A stretch of 8,465 nucleotides of DNA, from NCBI GenBank assembly GCA_002414145.1, contig DHYP01000043.1, positions 47,554 through 56,018 on the forward strand, written 5' to 3'. The notes under the pieces were generated by a model. The model did not search any database, was not told the DNA's origin, and was given only the letters and a program-made list of their open reading frames with translations. Source of the stretch: Methylophilaceae bacterium UBA5127. GTDB lineage: Bacteria > Pseudomonadota > Gammaproteobacteria > Burkholderiales > Methylophilaceae. Position 1 is the first letter of the stretch. Every line of letters begins with the position of its first letter. Shown here piece by piece: positions 1-6,668 of the stretch. The position numbers were made by a program, and so were the translations under genes.

Positions 1-3
1 CAC

Positions 4-65
4 TGGATTCCGTGTCAAGCACGGAATGACAAACGAAAAATGGATTCCCGCAGTGCGGGAATGAC
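4..65. repeat. Two tandem REP-like inverted repeats
   Basis: Two units have the same frame, TGGATTCC...GGAATGAC. Unit 1 (4-30) folds as ATTCCGTG (7-14) with CACGGAAT (20-27). Unit 2 (41-65) folds as ATTCCCGC (44-51) with GCGGGAAT (55-62). The stem bases differ between units, but pairing is kept in both, which suggests selection or copying as hairpins. The ATTCCC...GGGAAT core resembles the short dispersed repeats common in betaproteobacteria (for example Neisseria dRS3-type units). That kinship is inferred from the core only. The units could act as an RNA hairpin or protein site upstream of ung, or may simply be genomic repeats. Confidence 0.75.
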
Positions 66-117
66 GAATCCGATAGAAAAGTTCTATAATCAGGCATCCA
101 TTAAACTTCAAAACCCT

Positions 118-816
118 ATGGAACCACAAAAACCCGGCCAACTTCACCCCACATGGCAAGCCGTGATTGGCGATGAACTTGAAAAGCCTTATATGCAAAA
201 TCTAAAGGCTTTTCTTAAGCAAGAAAAAGCGTCTGGCAGAACCATTTACCCACCTAGCCCATTGATTTTTAATGCGTTTAATCACACTCCTTTTGATAAA
301 GTCAGGGTAGTGATTATTGGACAAGACCCCTACCACGGACAAAATAATCAAGGTGTACCGCAAGCGCATGGGCTAAGTTTTTCGGTGCCTGCTGGTGTTG
401 ATTTACCACCTTCGCTACAGAATATTTTTAAAGAAATTGCCTCTGATTTAAATATCAAAGTGAGCAGAACAGGTGACTTAACACCATGGGCAGATCAAGG
501 CGTATTGTTACTCAATGCCACGCTCACGGTGGAGCAAGCCAAAGCAGGTGCGCACCAAGGTAAAGGGTGGGAGGCATTTACCGATGCCGCCATTGCTGCT
601 TTAAACGCTCAGCGCGAAGGCTTGGTATTTGTGTTGTGGGGCAGTTACGCGCAGAAAAAAGGTGCGTTTATTGATGAAAAAAAACATTTGGTGCTTAAAT
701 CCCCTCACCCTTCACCGTTATCAGCGCATCGCGGATTTTTTGGTAACCATCAGTTTTCAAAAATCAATCAATATTTGAGCCAGCATGGTCAAACACCGAT
801 TAATTGGCAACTATAG
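118..816 (+). CDS. ung: Uracil-DNA glycosylase, family 1
   Basis: Ung cleaves the N-glycosidic bond of uracil in DNA and starts base excision repair in the cytoplasm. Numbered from the ATG at 118, the protein has 232 residues, close to the usual length of about 225-230. The water-activating motif GQDPYH carries the catalytic Asp at residue 70. LLLN (Asn 133) forms part of the uracil pocket. LWGSYAQKKG and HPSPLSAHRGFFG follow, with catalytic His 197 and the intercalating Leu 201. An extra five or so residues (QNNQGV, 75-80) sit directly after GQDPYHG, where E. coli Ung continues with PGQAHGL. The frame is open back to ATGs at 61 and 40, but both lie inside the upstream repeat unit and would add residues the family lacks, so 118 is preferred. 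None of the three starts has a good Shine-Dalgarno sequence. It appears monocistronic. Confidence 0.96.
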   Translation: MEPQKPGQLHPTWQAVIGDELEKPYMQNLKAFLKQEKASGRTIYPPSPLIFNAFNHTPFDKVRVVIIGQDPYHGQNNQGVPQAHGLSFSVPAGVDLPPSLQNIFKEIASDLNIKVSRTGDLTPWADQGVLLLNATLTVEQAKAGAHQGKGWEAFTDAAIAALNAQREGLVFVLWGSYAQKKGAFIDEKKHLVLKSPHPSPLSAHRGFFGNHQFSKINQYLSQHGQTPINWQL

Positions 817-850
817 TCTGTTTGAGTACTTGCTATCTAGTTACAACTTG

Positions 851-879
851 TTTACACTTTGTTTGCGTATTTTTACAAA
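851..879 (+). promoter_or_regulatory. Sigma-70-like promoter for the intergenic RNA
   Basis: TTTACA (851-856, five of six matches to TTGACA) is followed by exactly 17 bases and TACAAA (874-879, four of six matches to TATAAT). A start near 885-888 would lie just before the first hairpin of the structured region. It could drive the small RNA alone or with uvrD as readthrough. Read by eye; not scored. Confidence 0.45.
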
Positions 880-885
880 AGATCA

Positions 886-1050
886 ACAGATAAAAAAAAC
901 CCCGATTAAGGGGATTAAATCGGGGCTAAAAAGCCTCATCGTCTAAGGCTTCCGCTCAGGGAGGAAAGAAGCGGATAGATGGTCCATGTTAGGCATTTAC
1001 CATCATGTCGATAAGATGATTTAAATCGGGTTTAGTTCCCGATTTTTTTG
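886..1050 (+). ncRNA. Candidate structured small RNA or uvrD leader
   Basis: This stretch between ung and uvrD holds a run of hairpins: CCCCGATT/AATCGGGG (900-907 with 918-925), AAGCC/GGCTT (931-935 with 947-951), TCCGCT/AGCGGA (951-956 with 970-975), GATGGT/ACCATC (978-983 with 999-1004), and a terminator stem (1023-1045). A promoter-like sequence sits just upstream, so a transcript of roughly 160 bases is predicted. I do not recognise a known RNA family; the signatures of 4.5S RNA, tmRNA, 6S RNA and common riboswitches are not apparent. GGA motifs lie in two loops: GGGGA (910-914) and GGGAGGA (959-965). The opposite strand is also possible, since hairpin 900-925 followed by eight T residues would end a leftward RNA. 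Existence of a structured RNA is fairly likely; its strand and role are uncertain. Confidence 0.5.
892..925 (-). terminator. Minus-strand intrinsic terminator
   Basis: Read on the minus strand, CCCCGATT (925-918), a 10-base loop and AATCGGGG (907-900) are followed by eight consecutive T (899-892). This is a textbook intrinsic terminator shape. No leftward gene precedes it, so it would end either an unannotated minus-strand RNA or stray antisense transcription towards ung. On the plus strand the same sequence is the first hairpin of the candidate RNA. Confidence 0.5.
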
Positions 1051-1056
1051 TTTTTT
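1023..1056 (+). terminator. Plus-strand intrinsic terminator before uvrD
   Basis: AAATCGGG (1023-1030) pairs with CCCGATTT (1038-1045) around the loop TTTAGTT, followed by TTTTG and six more T. It would end the candidate small RNA, or attenuate readthrough into uvrD, whose start codon lies 74 bases downstream of the stem. Its stem sequence repeats that of hairpin 900-925, so the two can pair with each other's halves. Confidence 0.75.
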
Positions 1057-1123
1057 AGCCTGCATTTTAATTTCACCTTAATCTCTCAAGCCGCTAAACA
1101 ACGACCCATGCGATAATACGCAC

Positions 1124-3289
1124 ATGGATACTGATTCAATACTCGCTGGCCTGAATAATAAGCAACTCGAAGCCGTGACGCTTCCCCACCAATCCGCACT
1201 CATCCTTGCAGGCGCGGGCAGTGGCAAGACGCGCGTACTCACGACCCGCATTGCCTGGCTGATACAAACAGGACAGATTTCCCCCATGGGTTTAATGGCG
1301 GTAACGTTCACTAACAAAGCCGCTAAAGAGATGTTGACACGCCTGACTGCGATGCTGCCGATCAACACGCGCGGCATGTGGGCGGGTACGTTTCACGGCT
1401 TATGCAACCGATTGCTACGTGCGCATTATCGCGAAGCGGGTTTGCCGAGCACCTTTCAAATTTTGGATACAGGCGATCAGCTTTCCAGCATCAAACGCTT
1501 GATGAAACTACTGAATGTGGACGATGAAAAATATCCACCCAAGCAAGTGCAAGGCTATATCAACAGCTGTAAGGAAGAAGGCTTGCGCGCACATGCGGTA
1601 GAAGCCTATGACGCGCATAGCCAGAAACTACGTGAAATTTACGAAGAATACGATAAGCAGTGCAACCGTGAGGGCGTAGCAGATTTTGCTGAACTGCTAT
1701 TGCGCTGTTATGAACTATTGGAGCGCGAAGTGCATATTCGCACGCATTATCAGCAGCGTTTTCAGTACATTTTAGTGGATGAGTTTCAGGATACGAATCG
1801 CCTACAATACCTATGGCTAAAACTGTTAGCCGGTGCCAACAACTGCTTGTTTGCGGTGGGTGATGATGATCAGTCTATCTATGGCTTCCGTGGTGCCCGC
1901 GTAGGCAATATGCGTGATTTTGAGCGCGATTTCAACGTACAGAATATTGTTAAGCTGGAAGAAAACTATCGCTCACACAGCAATATCTTAGATGCCGCTA
2001 ATGCCATTATCTCGCACAACAAACATCGCCTAGGTAAAAACCTGTGGACAAGTGCAGGCAAGGGCGAACCAATACGCATTTACGATGCTTACAACGATAC
2101 TGACGAGGCACAGTTTATTGTCGATGAAGTGAACATGCTACAAAATGAAGGTGTGGCATTAGGCGATATTGCGCTACTTTACCGTAGCAATGCGCAATCG
2201 CGCATTCTAGAACACTCCCTGTTTGCTGCCAATATTCCTTACCGCGTGTATGGCGGCCTGCGTTTTTTTGAGCGCGCTGAAGTCAAACACGCCATGGCGT
2301 ATCTGCGCCTGATTGCCAATGCCCATGACGATACCGCTTTACTACGTATCATCAATTTCCCAGCACGTGGCATTGGCGCACGCAGTCTGGAGCAACTGCA
2401 AGAAGCCGCACGTACTGAAAACTGTAGTCTATGGCAATCGGCGATTAACAAAGTGGGCAATGGCAAAGCAGGTGCTAAAGGGTTAGAAGGCTTTGTCGCA
2501 CTTATCCGCGAATTGGTCGATCAGGCCTATGGTATTACTTTAGCTGAAATGACAGAACTGGCCACTACGCTCACAGGTTTAAAAGCGCATTACCAAAATG
2601 AAAAAGAAGGTGAAGACCGCATTGCCAACTTAGAAGAGCTAGTCACGGCTGCCGTCGCGTTCAGCAACCAAGATTTTGGCAACCACAACAACGTGAATGA
2701 TGATGCAGACATCCTTACCCAGTTCTTAAACCATGCGAGTCTGGAAGCGGGCGAGCATCAAGCAGATGCGGGACGCGAAGCGTTACAACTAATGACCGTG
2801 CATGCCGCAAAAGGGCTTGAGTTTAATGCCGTGTTTATCAGCGGCGTGGAAGAAGGTTTATTCCCGCACGAACAAAGCACTTATGAAAATAATGGCGTAG
2901 AGGAAGAACGCCGTTTGATGTACGTGGCCGTCACCCGTGCACGCCAACGCCTCTATTTAAGCCATGCGCAAAGCCGTATGCTACATGGTCAGGTACGTTA
3001 TGGCATTCCATCACGTTTCTTGGATGAAATCCCTGATAGTTTAACTAAGCGTTTGAACAGCAAACCAGCGCCTAAAACTTATGCTACAGGTGGCGTGTAT
3101 CAAACCTCCACCAGTGCACAAAGTAACTATCCTTACAAAATTGGCCAAAGCGTACGACATGCCAAATTTGGTGAAGGCGTGGTAGTAAGCTACGAAGGCA
3201 ATGCGGATAATTTAGTCATTAAGATTAACTTCGGCCGAGAAGGCATGAAATCACTGGCAATGGAATATGCAAAACTAGAAAAAATATGA
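1124..3289 (+). CDS. uvrD: DNA helicase II, UvrD/PcrA type
   Basis: UvrD is an ATP-driven 3'-5' superfamily 1 helicase that removes the excised strand in nucleotide excision repair and unwinds DNA in mismatch repair. The 721 residues match the family length of about 720. Visible motifs in order are the Q motif around Gln 14, Walker A GAGSGKT (30-36), VTFTNKAA, Walker B VDEFQD (Asp 219, Glu 220), GDDDQSIYGFRGA (from Gly 246), EENYRS, MTVHAAKGLEF (from 557) and VAVTRA (Val 603 to Ala 606). The C-terminal tail (about 670-721) holds the KFGEGVV segment typical of the UvrD/PcrA Tudor-like end that contacts RNA polymerase, which favours UvrD over Rep. The start matches the family N-terminus, although no clear Shine-Dalgarno sequence precedes it. 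No CTGT-N8-ACAG LexA box was seen upstream. Confidence 0.96.
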   Translation: MDTDSILAGLNNKQLEAVTLPHQSALILAGAGSGKTRVLTTRIAWLIQTGQISPMGLMAVTFTNKAAKEMLTRLTAMLPINTRGMWAGTFHGLCNRLLRAHYREAGLPSTFQILDTGDQLSSIKRLMKLLNVDDEKYPPKQVQGYINSCKEEGLRAHAVEAYDAHSQKLREIYEEYDKQCNREGVADFAELLLRCYELLEREVHIRTHYQQRFQYILVDEFQDTNRLQYLWLKLLAGANNCLFAVGDDDQSIYGFRGARVGNMRDFERDFNVQNIVKLEENYRSHSNILDAANAIISHNKHRLGKNLWTSAGKGEPIRIYDAYNDTDEAQFIVDEVNMLQNEGVALGDIALLYRSNAQSRILEHSLFAANIPYRVYGGLRFFERAEVKHAMAYLRLIANAHDDTALLRIINFPARGIGARSLEQLQEAARTENCSLWQSAINKVGNGKAGAKGLEGFVALIRELVDQAYGITLAEMTELATTLTGLKAHYQNEKEGEDRIANLEELVTAAVAFSNQDFGNHNNVNDDADILTQFLNHASLEAGEHQADAGREALQLMTVHAAKGLEFNAVFISGVEEGLFPHEQSTYENNGVEEERRLMYVAVTRARQRLYLSHAQSRMLHGQVRYGIPSRFLDEIPDSLTKRLNSKPAPKTYATGGVYQTSTSAQSNYPYKIGQSVRHAKFGEGVVVSYEGNADNLVIKINFGREGMKSLAMEYAKLEKI

Positions 3290-3383
3290 TGACCTCTGCT
3301 TCACTCCCAAACGGGTAGTTGGCGAACATCTTTAACTATGCTTGAATGCGACTCTCGAGTAAAAGTATGGAAGTTTTAAACGC

Positions 3384-4427
3384 ATGGGGACAACAGTTCA
3401 TCAGAATAATTTTGGCGCACTCAGATTACTGTTTGCCAGCTTGGTGATTTTATCTCACGCACCTGAGCAAATCGATGGCAACCGCTCCAGAGAAGTTCTT
3501 ACCAGTCTTTTTGGCACTGTGAATTTCGGTAATTTGGCAGTCGATGGCTTTTTTCTCATCAGCGGCTATCTGATTACCTTAAGCTTTTATCAATCAGATT
3601 CGATCAAGAATTTTTTTGTCAGACGCTGTTTGCGCATTTTCCCTGCCTTTGCAGTTGCGTCTTTAATTTCCATTTTCATTTTTGCCCCAATGTCTGGTAG
3701 CTGGGAACTTATTTCAAAATTCTCGCTAATGGATTGGGCAAAAATTCCTTTAAAAATCATTACATTGCAACAACCCTGGGTGGAGGGTGCGTTCCATAGC
3801 ACAAAAAATGCTTCTTTGTTTTACCCTTTAAACGTACCCATGTGGACCATCCGATGGGAGTTTTTATGCTACGTCTCTGTGCCTGTTTTTGCATGGCTGG
3901 GTTTGCATCATAAGAAACTCTTTATCATGGTTACTGCAATATCGATGCTAATATTTTTATACGTTACATTTGAAATAAATTACTTCCATCAAGAAATTCC
4001 GTTTCTTACTTATAGTCTTCCAAGATTATTTTCTGCGTTTTTAATTGGTGCGGGTGTTTATTTATTTAGGGATAGAATGATTTGGAGCAACACTATTTCA
4101 CTTGTTTGCGCGATTGCTCTATTACTGGTTTTTAGCAATCACTATCTGGCGGAACCTGCCCTACTAGTGTTAGGCGGATATATATTGTTTAATTTTGCGC
4201 TTAACTTTAAGAGCCCATTTTTAAACGCTATTGGGAGCAAAACGGATCTGTCCTATGGCGTGTACTTATATGCTTGGCCAATTCAAATTCTGATTATTCT
4301 CAAGTGTCCTACGATTTCACCTTGGATACTCAGCTTTTATGTATTAGTACTCTCGGCATCATTTGCATTTTTCAGTTGGAACCTGATTGAAAAACCCTTT
4401 ATGCAAATGAAGAGATATTTTCAATGA
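3384..4427 (+). CDS. Acyltransferase-3 family membrane protein
   Basis: This is an integral membrane protein of the acyltransferase-3 (PF01757, OafA/NodX-like) family, which moves acetyl or other acyl groups onto sugars of surface polysaccharides or other acceptors. The 347 residues cover the membrane domain only. Family marks are Arg 14 and His 25 in helix 1 (LILSH-like SHAPE), DGFFLISGYL (54-63), the RRCLRIFPA segment (80-88), and MWTIRWEFLCY in the middle. About ten hydrophobic segments follow one another. GGAAG (3369-3373) lies 10 bases before the ATG and supports this start. The gene is visibly AT-richer than uvrD and polA, stands alone, and is convergent with the next gene, which suggests later gain. 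The acceptor substrate cannot be told from sequence. Confidence 0.9.
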   Translation: MGTTVHQNNFGALRLLFASLVILSHAPEQIDGNRSREVLTSLFGTVNFGNLAVDGFFLISGYLITLSFYQSDSIKNFFVRRCLRIFPAFAVASLISIFIFAPMSGSWELISKFSLMDWAKIPLKIITLQQPWVEGAFHSTKNASLFYPLNVPMWTIRWEFLCYVSVPVFAWLGLHHKKLFIMVTAISMLIFLYVTFEINYFHQEIPFLTYSLPRLFSAFLIGAGVYLFRDRMIWSNTISLVCAIALLLVFSNHYLAEPALLVLGGYILFNFALNFKSPFLNAIGSKTDLSYGVYLYAWPIQILIILKCPTISPWILSFYVLVLSASFAFFSWNLIEKPFMQMKRYFQ

Positions 4428-4460
4428 CCTGCTGAAACCTATGCACTTAAATCTATACTG

Positions 4461-5255
4461 TTAAATTTGAACAGTGGCAGCTCTGAAAATATCTCGATAA
4501 CTCACATATTGAAATGCAAACATCAATGCCGTTGCCATTAGCAAGACGCCAAACACCAGCATTGGCATCAGTATCTGCGCTAAAAATGGTATCAGTACCG
4601 TAAGTATGCCAATCGCTAGGCCAAGCATCAACATTAACGCCATAATACCGAGTGAGAGCACTAACCATGCCACGCCCATAGAGATCGTGTATTGTAGGGT
4701 CCCCGCGATGCTAGATTTAATGGCTTTCACTATGTCATAGTTATTAATCACGATGAGCATCGGTGAAAACCAAGTCGCCACAAACAAAGGCAATAACAGC
4801 AACATTAACTTTAAAACAAAAGGTGCAAACTTTTCCATGAATCGACTAATTTCAGACTCATCCATAGGGGTTTTATTGTGCGCAAATGGCATCAAGCTTT
4901 CTATATCGGCATTCAAAAGATAGCTCGCCAGCGTTGCATAAACCAGACATACCGCGCCTAACAACATGAGTATTTTAAACTTAGGCTGAATGCTCGCGAA
5001 CACTTGTGAAATTGATGCAGTTTTCCCCATCTCTGCATTGCGGAACAACATTACCGCAAATGCCACAAATGCAGGCCAAATCAATACGGTGACTATCGCT
5101 AGTATACCCAGACCTGGCACCGACGGCAGCATCATAAAAATACCTACATAGGCAAGCGCAAGCATCAACCACCGATTGGGTTGCATTTTAAACAACGCGA
5201 TACTTTCCTTTACCCAACTCAACCCTGTTTTTGTACGTGATTCCAAAATAGCCAT
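4461..5255 (-). CDS. BPSS1780-family membrane protein
   Basis: The 264-residue protein has about six hydrophobic segments (roughly 30-50, 52-72, 94-114, 146-170, 190-218, 224-250) and lies in the inner membrane. It fits the BPSS1780 family of proteobacterial membrane proteins of unknown function. Points of recognition are the N-terminal stretch around SWVKESIALF, the FSPMLIVINNYD segment (163-173) before the amphipathic KAIKSSIAG, and the C-terminal QYVSYRDIF (249-257). It begins 12 bases after the thrB stop codon with AAGGGA five bases before the ATG, so it is probably translated from the thrB message. That coupling need not mean a shared job. The function is unknown. Confidence 0.85.
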   Translation of the reverse strand: MAILESRTKTGLSWVKESIALFKMQPNRWLMLALAYVGIFMMLPSVPGLGILAIVTVLIWPAFVAFAVMLFRNAEMGKTASISQVFASIQPKFKILMLLGAVCLVYATLASYLLNADIESLMPFAHNKTPMDESEISRFMEKFAPFVLKLMLLLLPLFVATWFSPMLIVINNYDIVKAIKSSIAGTLQYTISMGVAWLVLSLGIMALMLMLGLAIGILTVLIPFLAQILMPMLVFGVLLMATALMFAFQYVSYRDIFRAATVQI

Positions 5256-5267
5256 GTCATTCCCTTG

Positions 5268-6206
5268 TTATTCATGACCTGCGCTTAAAGCAAGCCTGTC
5301 TTTTAATATGCGTTCGAAGTGCATTGGATCTTTAGCATGTGTGAGTTCGCCTTCCACTGGAAAATGAAAATCATACAATCTGGACAACCAGAAACGCAAT
5401 GCAGCGCGACGTAATAACGCGACCCAATGCGTTTGTTCTGCTGGCTCAAAAGGACGCACAGCTTGATAAGCATTCATAAAAATCTGTAGCTTTTCTGCAT
5501 CAAAATGGCCATCTGACTGTATACACCATTCATTCACAGCAATCGCCACGTCATAAGCCAATACATCATGGCAGGCATAGTAGAAATCAATAAACCCGCC
5601 TAACACATCCCCGTCAAATAGCACGTTGTCACGGAACAAATCTCCATGCACCACGCCATGTGGCAAAGCTGTCAAATCCAAACCATGCTGATAATCCAAC
5701 TCATGCCGCAATAACATTTGCTGCGTGTCGCTTAACTTAGGCATCACCTGCTGCGCCGTGAGAATGCGCCAGCCTTGCCCACGCTGATTATGTGATTGCT
5801 GATGAAAGTTCAATCCAACAAGATGCATTTTAGCCAGTGTCGTCGCAACGGCTTTACACTGCGCTAAATTTGGAAACTCAACATCCTGCCCTTTTAGGCA
5901 ACTCACCATTAATGCAGGCTTGCCCTTTAGTCGGTGTAAAGCGACACCATTTTTATCAAAAATTGGCGCTGGGCAAGGCACATCATGTTGTGCCAAATGC
6001 GCCATGAGATTGACAAAATAAGGTAATTCGTCAAAGTCATTTTTTTCAAAAATGGTCAACACATAACGCGCTTGTTCTGTGATGACAAAATAATTGGTAT
6101 TGGTAATCCCAGCAGCAATACCCTTTAAAGCCACAATGCGACCAAGTGCGTATTGGTCTAGCCAATCGTGCATCTCTTCTAGATTTAAGGTAGTAAAAAC
6201 GGACAT
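5268..6206 (-). CDS. thrB: Homoserine kinase, kinase-like fold type
   Basis: ThrB phosphorylates homoserine to O-phosphohomoserine, the step before threonine synthase in threonine synthesis in the cytoplasm. At 312 residues it matches the betaproteobacterial and pseudomonad homoserine kinase with the aminoglycoside phosphotransferase fold (about 316), not the GHMP-type enzyme of E. coli. The N-terminus MSVFTTLNLEE and the glycine-containing GIAAGITNTNYFV (29-41) are typical. The catalytic loop is VVHGDLFRDN (His 187, Asp 189, Asn 194), and the metal-binding Asp 207 lies in FIDFYY. The start is chosen on family match; no strong Shine-Dalgarno sequence precedes it. It lies downstream of a strong hairpin that follows the DUF2782 gene, and it leads the membrane-protein gene 12 bases away. 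Confidence 0.95.
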   Translation of the reverse strand: MSVFTTLNLEEMHDWLDQYALGRIVALKGIAAGITNTNYFVITEQARYVLTIFEKNDFDELPYFVNLMAHLAQHDVPCPAPIFDKNGVALHRLKGKPALMVSCLKGQDVEFPNLAQCKAVATTLAKMHLVGLNFHQQSHNQRGQGWRILTAQQVMPKLSDTQQMLLRHELDYQHGLDLTALPHGVVHGDLFRDNVLFDGDVLGGFIDFYYACHDVLAYDVAIAVNEWCIQSDGHFDAEKLQIFMNAYQAVRPFEPAEQTHWVALLRRAALRFWLSRLYDFHFPVEGELTHAKDPMHFERILKDRLALSAGHE

Positions 6207-6236
6207 ATCGCTGTAATCTTGGCAACCATAAAATGA

Positions 6237-6259
6237 TTAAGAGGGCTTTGCCCTCTTAA
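6237..6259 (-). terminator. Hairpin after DUF2782 gene, before thrB
   Basis: TTAAGAGGGC and GCCCTCTTAA form a perfect 10-base stem with a three-base loop, beginning two bases after the DUF2782 stop codon. On the minus strand the stem ends in TTAATCATTTTA, an interrupted T tract, so termination may be incomplete. It probably ends the DUF2782 message and may let some transcription through into thrB. Confidence 0.7.
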
Positions 6260-6261
6260 AG

Positions 6262-6606
6262 TTAGAATCGGAATAAAATCCAATGTGGTACAGATAAAGG
6301 CGGATTAGGGCCTACATTCACCCATGCGCCATTTTCTTCTTGTTTATGCAAATAATATGGCACACCGCTTTTGGGTGTTACCTTCATCATGTAAAGCTCA
6401 CCATGGATACGATACTCCTCTATCGTATCTTCACCTTTTTTTCGGATTGAAATTTCTGGCTCATCCATGGGCTGACCTTCTATGACCTTAGGTGGTGGTG
6501 GCACCTCTTCTAAAGGTTCCGCATTGGAAGGCTGCGCTGCATAAGCGGAAAAAATACTTAAAGGGAAAATGCACAAGGTCAACAAAACACTCTTTAATTT
6601 ATGCAT
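6262..6606 (-). CDS. DUF2782 small exported protein
   Basis: The 114-residue precursor has a Sec signal peptide: a Lys-containing start, a hydrophobic core (about 7-20) and a likely cut after Ala 23 or Ala 24 (AYAAQP). A proline-rich spacer (EVPPPPKV) follows, then the DUF2782 domain with EEYRIHGELYMMKVTP and GVPYYL. The family is found mainly in beta- and gammaproteobacteria, often beside polA and thrB, and its function is unknown. The protein is probably periplasmic. AGGAG lies seven bases before the ATG, a strong ribosome binding site that fixes the start. A TTAAAAT stretch upstream in the 62-base gap after the LOG gene could be a -10 element, but no clear -35 partner is seen. Confidence 0.88.
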   Translation of the reverse strand: MHKLKSVLLTLCIFPLSIFSAYAAQPSNAEPLEEVPPPPKVIEGQPMDEPEISIRKKGEDTIEEYRIHGELYMMKVTPKSGVPYYLHKQEENGAWVNVGPNPPLSVPHWILFRF

Positions 6607-6668
6607 TTATATACTCCTAAAAAATTTTCTTCATTTTAACAAATTAAGCACAGCATGAGTGCCTGCAC

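Noticed and set aside
979..1014. An 11-codon reading frame (MVHVRHLPSCR) inside the candidate RNA, just before the terminator, as a leader peptide
   Set aside because: The GGAGG upstream is 14 bases from the ATG, too far for good initiation, the codons show no regulatory run, and the bases are already used in the GATGGT/ACCATC stem.
2239..2466. Minus-strand open frame inside uvrD as a gene
   Set aside because: It is antisense to conserved helicase sequence, has an Arg/Ser/Ala-rich shadow composition and no family features.
3340..3372. TTGAAT and TATGGA as a promoter for the acyltransferase gene
   Set aside because: The matches are poor, and the start would fall after the ribosome binding site at 3369-3373.
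4457..4475. Near-palindrome ACTGTTAAATTTGAACAGT at the end of the BPSS1780-family gene as a LexA box or terminator
   Set aside because: The CTGT and ACAG halves are nine bases apart rather than eight, it overlaps a stop codon between convergent genes, and it lacks a GC-rich stem or T tract.
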